In this document: positions 16,577-24,923 of the stretch, piece after piece
How positions within the stretch are numbered: the first letter of the stretch is position 1
Layout of the letters: each line of letters opens with the position of its first letter
Assembly (NCBI RefSeq): GCF_000504285.1
Contig: NZ_KI632511.1
Location: forward strand, 2,105,372-2,169,371
DNA from: Actinospica robiniae DSM 44927
GTDB taxonomy: Bacteria; Actinomycetota; Actinomycetes; Streptomycetales; Catenulisporaceae
Reading direction: 5' to 3'
DNA: 64,000 nucleotides
The notes under the pieces: generated by a model
Told to the model about the DNA's origin: nothing
Databases searched by the model: none
The model's input: the letters and a program-made list of their open reading frames with translations, nothing else
Translations under genes and position numbers: made by a program

Positions 16577-17407
16577 ATGAACACACCGCCCTCCGACGAC
16601 GTGATGAGCGCGCGGGAACCGGCATCCGACACCGCTGAGCGCGTGCGGCGCGCCGTCTACCGCCACCTGGCCGAGACCGGATCAGCGCCGCAGCGCGAGG
16701 CGCTCGCCGCGCGACTCGCGCTCACCATCGGGCAGGTGGACGAGGCGTACGCGACGCTGGCAGAGGCGCACCACCTCGTGCTCGACGACAGCGGGCACAT
16801 CGTGCTGGCGCATCCGTTCGCCACCCGCAACTTCGGGTTCTCGGTGATGGGCGCGCGCACGCTCTGGTGGGGCGGATGCGCGTGGGACGCGTTCGCGATC
16901 CCGCACCTGGTGCCGGCCGAGCCGTCCGTGCTCGTCGCCACGACCTGCCCCGCCTGCGCCAAGCCGATGGCGTGGACCGTCGACGCCTCGTCGCCACCCG
17001 CAGGCCCCGGCGTCGCGCACTTCCTCGTGCCCGCCGCCGGCATCTGGGACGACGTCGTGCACGCGTGCGGCAACCAGCGGATCTTCTGCGACACCGATTG
17101 TGTCGAGGATTGGCTTGCCGCAACGGGCAACACGCGCGGCTCGGTCTTCGATCTCAGCGTGCTGTGGCACCTCGCCGCGCACTGGTACGAGGGCCGCCTC
17201 GATTCCCCCTACCGCCGCCGGGAACCGAGCCAGGCACGCGACTACTTCCACGGCGTCGGGCTGCGCGGCCCGTTCTGGGGGCTACCGAAGGCTGATCGCG
17301 CGGCTGTTCCTTGGCCGTGTCCTGAAGCCGGCGCCGGGCACACGTCAGACGCCGCGGCCGTATCCGACGTTTCTTTGAAGACACGGCCTGACTCACCAGC
17401 AGTCTGA
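16577..17407 (+). CDS. alkylmercury lyase (MerB)-like protein
   Basis: A 276-residue protein. The first 80 residues look like a winged helix (AERVRRAVYRHLAETGSAPQ ... QVDEAYATLAEAHHLV), as in MerB. WWGGCAWDAFAIPHL, VATTCPACAKPMAWTVD and VVHACGNQRIFCDTDCVEDW align with the MerB core, and both mercury-binding cysteine positions (TTC and HAC) are occupied. There is no mer operon here, and many such proteins are of unknown function. After the natural end (LRGPFWGLP) about 40 residues of low-complexity tail follow, possibly a changed C-terminus. ATG at 16577 has AAGGAG 8 bp upstream. Transcribed divergently from the GH3 gene. Confidence 0.75.
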   Translation: MNTPPSDDVMSAREPASDTAERVRRAVYRHLAETGSAPQREALAARLALTIGQVDEAYATLAEAHHLVLDDSGHIVLAHPFATRNFGFSVMGARTLWWGGCAWDAFAIPHLVPAEPSVLVATTCPACAKPMAWTVDASSPPAGPGVAHFLVPAAGIWDDVVHACGNQRIFCDTDCVEDWLAATGNTRGSVFDLSVLWHLAAHWYEGRLDSPYRRREPSQARDYFHGVGLRGPFWGLPKADRAAVPWPCPEAGAGHTSDAAAVSDVSLKTRPDSPAV

Positions 17408-17888
17408 AACTTTCAATACTCGGAAGCGCATTCCAGTCGTCCATCGCCACACCAGTCACACCGAGCCCCGAGTGCGGCTCCTTCGCCAGACGGAGACACG
17501 CGGGCCCCGATAGGCTCGGGCTCGGCCTGCACCGTTCCGTGCGCCCGGCCCCTCATTCCCATGGGCTTTCCATCCCCTGGTTGATCCAATACCGATGACC
17601 ATGCCGGTTCGCGCGGCATTGCCCCAGTCGGCGCGCGAGCCGACGGCACTCGGGTCCGCGTGGGGCCGCGACCATTCCCGACGCAGCCCCAGCCTCCGGC
17701 CCGTCCCCGCCCAGGCCGGCGGGCCCGAGCCCGTCCGCGCCGACCGCCGGCGGAAGAATCTTGTTGCCACAGAATCACTGCACTGATAGCGTGTGCACTA
17801 CACGAGCTGTAAGTGCTCTTACATATCGCTCTCAGAGATTCAGGCCTGGGTCTCCTGGTAGCGAGTCAGCTTCCTGTGAGGTGTTGAG
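17408..17888. other. 481-bp intergenic region
   Basis: No convincing gene on either strand; frames present are Arg/Pro-rich shadows. TGAAACTTTCA (17405-17415), a perfect 11-bp palindrome, overlaps the preceding stop codon. GTAAG-TGCT-CTTAC at 17809-17822 is a short inverted repeat about 70 bp before the next start. Confidence 0.5.
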
Positions 17889-18392
17889 ATGAAGTACTTG
17901 CGCACTGTTTCCGTGGCGGCGTGCGCCGCTGCCGTGGGTCTCGGGGTGGGCGGTACGGCGACCGCCGCCGTCTCCCCGTTGACCACCACCTGCACCACCG
18001 AGCCCCTGTGGACGAATTCCATCACCGTCACGGGCACCCCCGTCCAGAACCACGAGTACTCGGTGCCGGTCGCGGGGGGGACCTTCTACGCCGAATGGTC
18101 GAGCGCGTGGAACCTGGCCGTGAAGTACACGACCAGCGGCACGCTCACCGGGACCTTCAAATACTTTGACATCTACACGTCCGCCAGCCCCGGCGCCGGT
18201 ACCAATCAGAGCTGCAGCTACGGGCCCGGAAGCCACAACGTCGCCGGCAGCGGGTCGTATATCTTCTCGGGCTCCTCGCAGCCGCCGGAGCCGTACGACA
18301 ACATCAACAGCGGGGGCGGCACCGAGCAGGAAGTGATCGCGGTGCTGATCATTCCGAACTACGGCACCTACGCGATCGGCTTCCCCGGCTAG
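17889..18392 (+). CDS. small secreted protein of unknown function
   Basis: A 167-residue protein with a clear Sec signal peptide (MKYLRTVSVAACAAAVGLGV, cleavage after about TATAA at residue 27). The mature part is rich in Ser, Thr, Gly and Tyr with two cysteines (TTTCTTEP and NQSCSYGPG) that may form a disulfide, and ends EQEVIAVLIIPNYGTYAIGF; probably a beta-sandwich. No family recognised. ATG at 17889 follows GTGAGGTG. The long untranslated region upstream may hold its promoter. Confidence 0.75.
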   Translation: MKYLRTVSVAACAAAVGLGVGGTATAAVSPLTTTCTTEPLWTNSITVTGTPVQNHEYSVPVAGGTFYAEWSSAWNLAVKYTTSGTLTGTFKYFDIYTSASPGAGTNQSCSYGPGSHNVAGSGSYIFSGSSQPPEPYDNINSGGGTEQEVIAVLIIPNYGTYAIGFPG

Positions 18393-18434
18393 GCCTCGTC
18401 TCCAAAGGACGACATAGCCGGTCATTGACGGCGG

Positions 18435-19430
18435 CTATGCGCGCGGTGGCCTCGTAGCGTACGGCGAGCTTTTTCGCAGCGCGCGGCCACCGCGCGTCGC
18501 CGTTTGACCTTGTTGATCGCGCACTCGATCGGGCACGAGGAGCACGAGTTTGCCGCGCACAGTCCCGGCTTCGCCGACGCGGTGCGCCTGAGCCACGTCG
18601 GCCAGAGGGAATGTCTGGCCGACATGAACGGAGAATCGTCCCACCTCCGCCATTCGGGCCACCTGGGCCAATGCGTAGGTGGCGCGGCCGGTATCGCCTC
18701 GGCTGAATCGGACGCCTGTCTGCTGGGCGCCGTGGAAGTCGGCGACCGTGATCACGCGCTCGGGCAGGCCGACGAGCTCCACAAGCTCGGCGAGCACGCC
18801 GCTGCCGGCGACGTCCAGCGCGAAGTCAAGACCCTGAGGCGAGAGCGCCCGGACTCGTTCCGACATCCCTTCGCCGTATGCCACCGGCTCCGCCCCGAGC
18901 GAGTGCAGGGCAACGTGGGTGCCTGGGCTGCCCGTGCCGATGACGCGTGCGCCGCGTACGACGGCGAGCTGCACGGCGGCACTCCCCACGCTGCCGGATG
19001 CCCCGTTGATCAGCACGGTACTGCCGGCCGTTACACCGAGCTGGTCGAGCGAGCGAGCCGCGGTCTCCGCAGCCGCGGGGATGGCCGCGCAGCTCGCATA
19101 GTCGAGCGAGTCCGGGATCGGAGCCCAGTCCGACAGCACTGCCAGCGTCGCTTGAGCGGCTCCATAAGGTGAGGCTCCGAAAACCCGGTCGCCGACCGCG
19201 ACACCCGAGACACCGTCGCCGACCTCGTCGACGATGCCCGCGGCTTCGTAGCCCAGAGTCTGCGGCAGTTCCTGGTCCAGAAGGCCCTGACGCTTTTTCC
19301 AGTCGCTGGCGTTGATCCCCGCTGCACGGACCCTGATCCGGATCTCCCCGGCGGCCGGATGAGGATCGGGGAGCTCGACGATCTCGAGTACCTCCGGCCC
19401 GCCGAACCGGCTGAACTGTGCTGCCCGCAT
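18435..19430 (-). CDS. NADPH-dependent quinone/enone oxidoreductase (MDR family)
   Basis: About 331 residues. MRAAQFSRFGGPEVLEIVEL and GINASDWKKRQGLL form the GroES-like part without zinc ligands; TLGYEAAGIVDEVGDGVSGV and LINGASGSVGSAAVQLAVVRG (the nucleotide loop, about residues 147-167) are typical of quinone oxidoreductase/zeta-crystallin-like reductases. ATG at 19430 is fixed by GGGAGGAG 7 bp upstream; the 108 residues before it in the long frame are shadow. The last 30 residues (VRDQQGQTATRGGRALRKSS) are a basic extension beyond the usual end. The gene lies 113 bp downstream of a wHTH regulator on the same strand and may be cotranscribed. Confidence 0.88.
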   Translation of the reverse strand: MRAAQFSRFGGPEVLEIVELPDPHPAAGEIRIRVRAAGINASDWKKRQGLLDQELPQTLGYEAAGIVDEVGDGVSGVAVGDRVFGASPYGAAQATLAVLSDWAPIPDSLDYASCAAIPAAAETAARSLDQLGVTAGSTVLINGASGSVGSAAVQLAVVRGARVIGTGSPGTHVALHSLGAEPVAYGEGMSERVRALSPQGLDFALDVAGSGVLAELVELVGLPERVITVADFHGAQQTGVRFSRGDTGRATYALAQVARMAEVGRFSVHVGQTFPLADVAQAHRVGEAGTVRGKLVLLVPDRVRDQQGQTATRGGRALRKSSPYATRPPRA

Positions 19431-19543
19431 GACGCACTCCTCCCGCGGAAGAAGTGGCGGATCGTCCGATACCGCGTGTGCGCGCGCTCCCGGCCCGGCC
19501 ATCGGCTCGGTCCGGAGCACGTTTCCACTCCGATGCCCCGACC

Positions 19544-19864
19544 CTACCCCACCTTGTGATTTCCCACTTCGGCGCTGCCGTTGACCAGGGCGAGCAGTCC
19601 GGCGATCTGCTGCTCCGCCTCGGCCGGGTGGCGAAACCGGGTGCCCGGGATGACCTGGTAGCGGTTGCGCCGCCCTTCTCGGGCGTGGGTGAGGTACCCG
19701 GCCTCCTCCAGATCCGCGACGATGCCCTGCACGGTGCGCTCCGTCACGTCGCACACGGCGGCCACGTCGCGCAGCCGGATCCCCGGGTCGCGAGCGATCA
19801 GAATCAGCACCCGGGCGTGGTGCGTCAGAAACGTCCAGGTGGGGCGGGTGTCAGGACGATCCAT
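19544..19864 (-). CDS. winged-helix transcriptional regulator (MarR-like)
   Basis: A 106-residue protein with one winged helix-turn-helix: THHARVLILIARDPGIRLRD, VAAVCDVTERTVQGIVADLEEAGYLTHAREGRRNRYQV. This is the short MarR/ArsR-like type with a charged wing (REGRRNRY), frequently seen as a stand-alone regulator in actinomycetes. ATG at 19864 starts the conserved part; the longer frame to 19909 was rejected. It probably controls itself and the oxidoreductase that follows on the same strand. Confidence 0.85.
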   Translation of the reverse strand: MDRPDTRPTWTFLTHHARVLILIARDPGIRLRDVAAVCDVTERTVQGIVADLEEAGYLTHAREGRRNRYQVIPGTRFRHPAEAEQQIAGLLALVNGSAEVGNHKVG

Positions 19865-19995
19865 GAGGCCATCATGCGCCCAAGCGCTTGCGAAATGCAA
19901 TACGTGCAATTTTTTTCGTGTATTTCTTGACGCACGTCCGCTCAGGGTGCATGGTGAGATGAGTCAGCTCGGTCCGCGCCGACCCGGGAGTCCCG

Positions 19996-20364
19996 ATGAC
20001 TATTCTCGAGCCCGCCGCGTCCACGGCCGACCCAGGTTCCCGCCAGGCGCCGCGACCGCTGTCGCTGGGGCCGCACGCAGGGGTCGGATTGACTGCGGGA
20101 GACCAAGGCCCGGCGACCGTCGCCGTCACCGGGGAACTCGACCTGGTCTGTGCCGACGCCTTCCAGAGCCTCCTCTGCTCCACGCTCGACGCGTACCCGG
20201 CGGGCCTCCGGCTCGACTTGGGCGGAGTCGGGTTCTTCGACTGCTCCGCCCTGCACGCCCTCGAACACGCCCGGCGCCACGCCGAAGCGCGCGGACGCCC
20301 GCTCGTCCTCGCACGCTCGAGTGCGGCGGTGGACCTCGTGCTCCGTCTGGCCGGATCCGTCTGA
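19996..20364 (+). CDS. STAS-domain anti-sigma factor antagonist-like protein
   Basis: A 122-residue STAS protein: ATVAVTGELDLVCADAFQSL begins the domain, LRLDLGGVGFFDCSALHALE carries the serine (in DCSA) that anti-sigma kinases phosphorylate, and GRPLVLARSSAAVDLVLRLAG ends it. Such proteins release sigma factors by binding anti-sigma kinases; no kinase or sigma gene is in the window. The first 30 residues are a non-conserved leader, so an internal start is possible. A strong hairpin follows 7 bp after its stop codon. Confidence 0.88.
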   Translation: MTILEPAASTADPGSRQAPRPLSLGPHAGVGLTAGDQGPATVAVTGELDLVCADAFQSLLCSTLDAYPAGLRLDLGGVGFFDCSALHALEHARRHAEARGRPLVLARSSAAVDLVLRLAGSV

Positions 20365-20370
20365 GCGCAA

Positions 20371-20398
20371 CTCGGACGGCCGCATCCGGCCGTCCGAG
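20371..20398. terminator. perfect 12-bp hairpin between STAS gene and ABC operon
   Basis: CTCGGACGGCCG / CGGCCGTCCGAG with the loop CATC, in the 45-bp gap between convergent genes. It can end transcription from both directions. Confidence 0.8.
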
Positions 20399-20409
20399 CC
20401 GTCTTGTCC

Positions 20410-22236
20410 CTATCGAGCCGCCGCGGCTGGCTCCCCTGCCGCTTCAGGCGGGTCTTCGAGGCTGTAAGCCTGCTCCTGCATGCGATACAACCGGGCGTAG
20501 CGGCCGTCCAGCTCCATCAGCGCACTGTGATCGCCTTGCTCGACGATGCGCCCGTCCTCCATCACGAGGATGAGGTCGGCCATGCGGACGGTGGAGAAGC
20601 GGTGCGAGACGACGACGGTCACGGTGCCGTACGCCGCACCGAGCTCCCGGGCGAGAGCTGCGTGCCGTTGGAAAACCGCATGTTCGCTGGGCGGGTCGAG
20701 CGATGCCGTCGGTTCATCGAGCACCACGAGCAGCGGGTCGGTGCGCATGCACGCCCGGGCCAGCGCGACCTTCTGCCACTGCCCCTCGGACAGCTCGCGC
20801 CCGCCCTCGAAGAGCGTGCCCAGCTGCGTGTCGAGTCCCTTCGCGAGTGTGCGGTAGACGGCCGCCCCGTCGGCCTTCTCGATGGCCGCCAGCAGGCGGG
20901 CGTCGTCATCGCAGGCTTCGAGGTCGCCGAAGCCGACTGCGTGGCGCAGTGTGACCTGGTAGCGGTGGAAGTCCTGGAACGCGGCGGTGCTCCGCGCGTG
21001 CCACGCGGCATTGTCGAGGTCCGCGAGCCGAACGCCGTCGACGCGGATCTCGCCCGCGGTCGGCGGATAGAACCCGTGCAGGAGCTTGACCAGAGTCGTC
21101 TTGCCGCATCCGTGCGTGCCGACGAGGGCGACCATGGAGCCGGCCGGCAGGTGCACACTGATCGGGCCGAGCACGGTCGAGTCGTCGGTGTATCCGAACT
21201 CGACGTCAGTCAGGGCGACGCCGTCCACGAGTCGTTCGGGCAGTCGCCCGGCGGCGGTGCTCCGGTGGCTCGCGCGGTACTCGCGCAACCAGGCGAGCGG
21301 CTCGGCCAGGGCCAGCCCGCTCTGGGTCTGCCGGTAATCCCGGCCGGATTGCGCGACGCTCGCCTGCAGCTGCCCGGCGAGAGAGGCGACCAGGACGAAG
21401 TCTGCGACGGTACGCCGGCCGGTGGCCACCAGGTGCGCGGTGAAGACGAGGGCGGCGCCGAAGCCGATGAGGAAGATCAGGGAGCCGGGCGCGGAACGGG
21501 TGGCCGCGCTCCAGCGGGCACGCAGCTGCCCGGCGGTGGCGCGTTCCCACGCGTCGCTCGCCTTGCCCAGCAGGAACTCCTGGGCGCCGGTGACGCGGAT
21601 CTCCCGGCCGCTGGAGGCCCGGGTGGTCACCGCGTGCAGATGGCGCTCGAGCCGGTTGTCGCCGGCCGCGGCCATCGCGGCCCCGCTGATCACACCGGGG
21701 CTCCCGCGTCGCAGCGCGGGCAGCGCGAACAGGCCCAGAAGCAGCAGCAGCGGGTTGACCACGGCGAGCAGTGCGAGCGAGAGCACGGCCTGGCCGGTGA
21801 TCGCGATGGTGGCGTTCACGCCCCAGCAGGCGTCGGCCAGCACCTGCCCCTTGCCGACGACGAGGCTGAGCCGATCGAGGAAGTCGTGCCGTTCCAGATG
21901 GGCGATGCCGCCGAGTTCGACAGAGGCGGCTTGGACCTCCGGGTCGAACTGCTGGTAGCCGATCCGGTCGGCCAGGTCGCCGCGGAGCATCACCGTGGCG
22001 TACATGCCGATCCAGCGCATGGTTACGCCCGCGCCCACCACTGCGACCGCTATCAGCATCGTGCCTCGCGAGTGCGCGACGACGCTCGAGATCACCTGGC
22101 GTAGCGCGAGGCTGATGAGCGCGGCCGCGAGCATCTGGCCGATTATCAAGAGCAGGACACCGACCGTCATCCGCCGGTCCAGCCGCCAGGAACGGATCAT
22201 CACCTCGCGCCACAGGGCGCGTGCCGCAGTCGTCAC
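20410..22236 (-). CDS. ABC exporter, TMD-NBD fusion, second of a coupled pair
   Basis: 608 residues. Membrane helices fill about residues 25-300 (VGVLLLIIGQMLAAALISLA, MLIAVAVVGAGVTMRWIGMY, AVLSLALLAVVNPLLLLLGL, SLIFLIGFGAALVFTAHLVA). The ATPase domain has Walker A GTHGCGKTT, signature LSEGQ instead of LSGGQ, Walker B LLVVLDEPTASLD and the H-loop VVSHRFSTV. GTG at 22236 overlaps the TGA of the upstream ABC gene (GTGA), so the two are translationally coupled and likely form a heterodimeric exporter. Substrate unknown; related pairs export peptides, lipids or drugs. The ORF continues further upstream in shadow sequence, which was excluded. Confidence 0.88.
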   Translation of the reverse strand: MTTAARALWREVMIRSWRLDRRMTVGVLLLIIGQMLAAALISLALRQVISSVVAHSRGTMLIAVAVVGAGVTMRWIGMYATVMLRGDLADRIGYQQFDPEVQAASVELGGIAHLERHDFLDRLSLVVGKGQVLADACWGVNATIAITGQAVLSLALLAVVNPLLLLLGLFALPALRRGSPGVISGAAMAAAGDNRLERHLHAVTTRASSGREIRVTGAQEFLLGKASDAWERATAGQLRARWSAATRSAPGSLIFLIGFGAALVFTAHLVATGRRTVADFVLVASLAGQLQASVAQSGRDYRQTQSGLALAEPLAWLREYRASHRSTAAGRLPERLVDGVALTDVEFGYTDDSTVLGPISVHLPAGSMVALVGTHGCGKTTLVKLLHGFYPPTAGEIRVDGVRLADLDNAAWHARSTAAFQDFHRYQVTLRHAVGFGDLEACDDDARLLAAIEKADGAAVYRTLAKGLDTQLGTLFEGGRELSEGQWQKVALARACMRTDPLLVVLDEPTASLDPPSEHAVFQRHAALARELGAAYGTVTVVVSHRFSTVRMADLILVMEDGRIVEQGDHSALMELDGRYARLYRMQEQAYSLEDPPEAAGEPAAAAR

Positions 22237-24116
22237 CGCCGTGCTCCCGCCTGGTCCGCCACGTCTTCTCCCCTGGTCTCGGCCTCGTCCGGCGCGCCAT
22301 CCCCGAACTGCTCGGCCTGCAGCCGGAACAGTCGTGCGTACTCGCCGTCGGCCGCGATCAACTCGCGGTGCGAGCCCGACTCGATCACTTTGCCGCCCTC
22401 GATCAATACGATGCGATCGGCCTCCCGCACGGTGGAAAGCCGGTGCGAGATCAGCACGACCGACACGCCGCGCGCCGCCTCGATCAGCTGATGGAAGACC
22501 TCGAATTCGGTGTGCACGTCCAGGTGCGCGGTCGGCTCGTCGAGCACCAGGACGCGCGCGCCGGTGCGCACGGCCAGCAGAGCGCGGGCCAGCGCGATGC
22601 GCTGCCATTGGCCGCCGGACAGATCGACGCCGTCGCGCACTCCCGCGGACAGCGGCGTGTCCCAACCGGCCGGCAGTCTCTGGATGAGCTCGGACGCCCC
22701 GGCCTGTGTCGCAGCGACGGCGACGTCATCGGCGTTCGCGTGATCGGCGTCTCCGGCGGCGACGTTGTCGTACGCGGAGAGGTCGTAGCGAATGAAGTCC
22801 TGGAACACCACGGACAGCTGCCTGCGCCATCGACGCACGCCCAGTTCGTAGACGTCGGTACCGTCGACGGTGACCCGGCCGGCGTCCGGCGGATACATCG
22901 CCGACAACAGCTTGATCAGGGTGCTCTTTCCCGCGCCGTTGAGCCCGACGACGGCCAGCACCTCGCCCGGCCTGATCTCCAGGTCGATGCCGTCGAGCAC
23001 CTGCCTGTCGCTGCCCGGATAAGCGAAGGACACGCCCTCGAACCGCACCACCGGCGGGGTCGGGCTCACGGACTCGCCGCCGGATGCCACGACGAGCGGC
23101 TTGGGCGCGGGGACGGCGCGGCGCAGTCGGTCCAGAGCCAGCAGCCGGGGCAGGCCGCCTTCCACCGCGACCATCATGTCGCTGACCGCGAACAGCGGGA
23201 ACAGCAACACCACTGCGGTCAGATCGCCGCTGAGGCGCCCGAGCGGCACGCTCCCGTCCAACGCGCGCGCCGCGACCGCGTAGCCGGCCGCCGTCAAGAC
23301 GGCGGTGCCGACTGCCCACCAGACCACCTGGAGGCGCATGTCAGCCATCTTCGCCCGACGGGATGGAGCCAGATGCGCCTCAGCTTCCTCGGCGTGCCGC
23401 TCGCCGATCCACTCCCCCAGCCCGAATATCCGGACCTCCTTCGCCGGCTGAGGCGTCGTCAGCAGCGACGTCCAGTAGTCAGCGCGCCGCCGATGCACCA
23501 TCTGCGCGGCCCAGACCCGTAGCACCCCGAGGAAGCCACGCCGCTGGCCCGTCCGGAAGACCACCAGGCCCACCAGCAGCAGCACGCAGACCAGCGGATC
23601 GTCGCGCCCGACCACTGCCAGACCCGACACGCCGCCGACCCATCGGGTCAGCAGGACCGCCTGCGCCCACGTCGCCTGGCCCACAGTGCCCTCGGTCCAG
23701 TTGTCCGGATCGGAAGCCGCGAGCAGCAGATCGTCCTGACGCGCCGAATCCTCGAGATGCGCCACACCGTCCGGTGCCCCGGCCCAGCGCGACACAGCAC
23801 GCCGATGCGCGCCGTCGACCGCCCGCACCACGAGGTACCGCAAGGGTTCGTCGGCCAGGTTCAGCACCTGACCGAGGATCAGCACGCCCACGTATAAGCA
23901 CACTGCGCCCGTCACATGGGCCGGACGGTTCTGTGCCGCCTGCACGACCTGCCCGACCAAGGTGCCGGTGACCAGCGCCGTCGCCGCCGTCATCGCGCTG
24001 CGCAGAACCAGTACCGCGGCGCAGACCCACCGGGCCCACAGCGGTGCGGCCCGCCAGCAGGCGGCCAACAGCACCTGTCGCCGCCACTTCTCCCTCAACC
24101 CCGTCCCCCTCAGCAT
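22233..24116 (-). CDS. ABC exporter, TMD-NBD fusion, first of a coupled pair
   Basis: 627 residues. The N-terminal membrane domain (VCAAVLVLRSAMTAATALVT, VTGAVCLYVGVLILGQVLNL, DPLVCVLLLVGLVVF and further helices) leads to an ATPase domain with Walker [13 protein letters not shown], signature VDLSGGQWQRIAL, Walker B RVLVLDEPTAHLD and H-loop LISHRLST. Both NBDs of the pair look complete apart from the LSEGQ in its partner, so asymmetric catalysis is not evident. The start at 24116 is uncertain. A repeated CGAAA-N-TTTCG motif lies 94-119 bp upstream. No peptide precursor or modification enzyme was found beside the pair. Confidence 0.88.
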   Translation of the reverse strand: MLRGTGLREKWRRQVLLAACWRAAPLWARWVCAAVLVLRSAMTAATALVTGTLVGQVVQAAQNRPAHVTGAVCLYVGVLILGQVLNLADEPLRYLVVRAVDGAHRRAVSRWAGAPDGVAHLEDSARQDDLLLAASDPDNWTEGTVGQATWAQAVLLTRWVGGVSGLAVVGRDDPLVCVLLLVGLVVFRTGQRRGFLGVLRVWAAQMVHRRRADYWTSLLTTPQPAKEVRIFGLGEWIGERHAEEAEAHLAPSRRAKMADMRLQVVWWAVGTAVLTAAGYAVAARALDGSVPLGRLSGDLTAVVLLFPLFAVSDMMVAVEGGLPRLLALDRLRRAVPAPKPLVVASGGESVSPTPPVVRFEGVSFAYPGSDRQVLDGIDLEIRPGEVLAVVGLNGAGKSTLIKLLSAMYPPDAGRVTVDGTDVYELGVRRWRRQLSVVFQDFIRYDLSAYDNVAAGDADHANADDVAVAATQAGASELIQRLPAGWDTPLSAGVRDGVDLSGGQWQRIALARALLAVRTGARVLVLDEPTAHLDVHTEFEVFHQLIEAARGVSVVLISHRLSTVREADRIVLIEGGKVIESGSHRELIAADGEYARLFRLQAEQFGDGAPDEAETRGEDVADQAGARR

Positions 24117-24209
24117 TCTGCTTTTCCCCTACTCGGCCTCCGGCCGGTAAGGCAGCCGACGGATATCGGTCGTGGCGCTCGCGGCACCGGCAAGGACATG
24201 GGGCAGCTC

Positions 24210-24235
24210 CGAAACTTTCGAGAGATCTTTCGAAA
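24210..24235 (-). promoter_or_regulatory. putative operator with GAAANTTTC motif
   Basis: CGAAA-C-TTTCG (24210-24220) is a perfect palindrome; TTTCGAAA (24228-24235) a second one 7 bp away. Both are upstream of the ABC pair on the minus strand and about 85-105 bp before the divergent hypothetical gene. GAAANTTTC-type palindromes are known LacI-family sites in actinomycetes; the regulator here is unknown. Confidence 0.5.
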
Positions 24236-24316
24236 TCAGCCCTTGCAAGGTACTGTCATCCCCGAGCGCTCGTCAACGGACTAAGTTCGGCAGCTGCGTT
24301 GCGGTAGCTTTCCCGC

Positions 24317-24901
24317 ATGGGCGTGTACATGGTCAGCATTGATGCGCTGGAGTGGTCCGGGATGGATGAGGATTCGTTCGGCGAGCTCGCCGCCGCGCTG
24401 AATCGGGAGCTCGCCGGCCAAGGGCTTCCTGCCTACGAACCAGTGCCGAGCGAGGTGCCGTTCGCGCGGGGCTCTGGACTGGCGTTCGAAGAGAAGCTGG
24501 CGCGTTCGGGCGACGGCTTCGGAGCATTATGCGAGCAGCATCTGACCGCTGAGGAGATCGAGACGTTGACGGGCTGGTCGGTGATGGTGCCGGTCGCGCT
24601 CGAGGAGGTCTGGCTGCAGCTGCGTCCGTGGGATGTTCAGGAGTCGCTCGTCGTCGGCGCCGCGCAGGTGCTTGAGTTGGCGGAGCGTCTGGCCTCTGCC
24701 ATCGAGTTGCCGGCGGAGGTTCCCGAGACACGCGAGAACCTGGATCTCACGGTGTGGTTCCTTGAGCAGGCGGCGGACGTGGCCAAGACCGTACCCGGGC
24801 CGTGGAGCGCGGACCTTGACGCCGCGTTCTATGTCGCGCTTTACCTGCGGGCAGCCCAGCACTCGCTGCGGCGAGGCTGTCCGATGCGGGTCACGTGGTG
24901 A
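24317..24901 (+). CDS. hypothetical soluble protein
   Basis: 194 residues, acidic and mostly helical (ESLVVGAAQVLELAERLASA, DLDAAFYVALYLRAAQHSLR). Codon use is strongly coding. No family or motif recognised. It is divergent from the ABC exporter pair across a 200-bp gap with the GAAANTTTC palindromes and could share their control. ATG at 24317 is used; an in-frame ATG at codon 5 is possible. Its stop is 22 bp from the end of the convergent SARP gene. Confidence 0.7.
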   Translation: MGVYMVSIDALEWSGMDEDSFGELAAALNRELAGQGLPAYEPVPSEVPFARGSGLAFEEKLARSGDGFGALCEQHLTAEEIETLTGWSVMVPVALEEVWLQLRPWDVQESLVVGAAQVLELAERLASAIELPAEVPETRENLDLTVWFLEQAADVAKTVPGPWSADLDAAFYVALYLRAAQHSLRRGCPMRVTW

Positions 24902-24923
24902 CGGCCCGGGCTCTCAGCTGAAT

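Noticed and set aside
17405-17415. GAAANTTTC palindrome (TGAAACTTTCA) similar to the one upstream of the ABC pair
   Set aside because: It overlaps the stop codon of the MerB-like gene and has no start nearby, so it is probably a chance match.
22000-24316. Search for a peptide (RiPP) precursor next to the ABC exporters
   Set aside because: No short gene with a leader/core pattern and no modification enzyme was seen between 18 and 25 kb.
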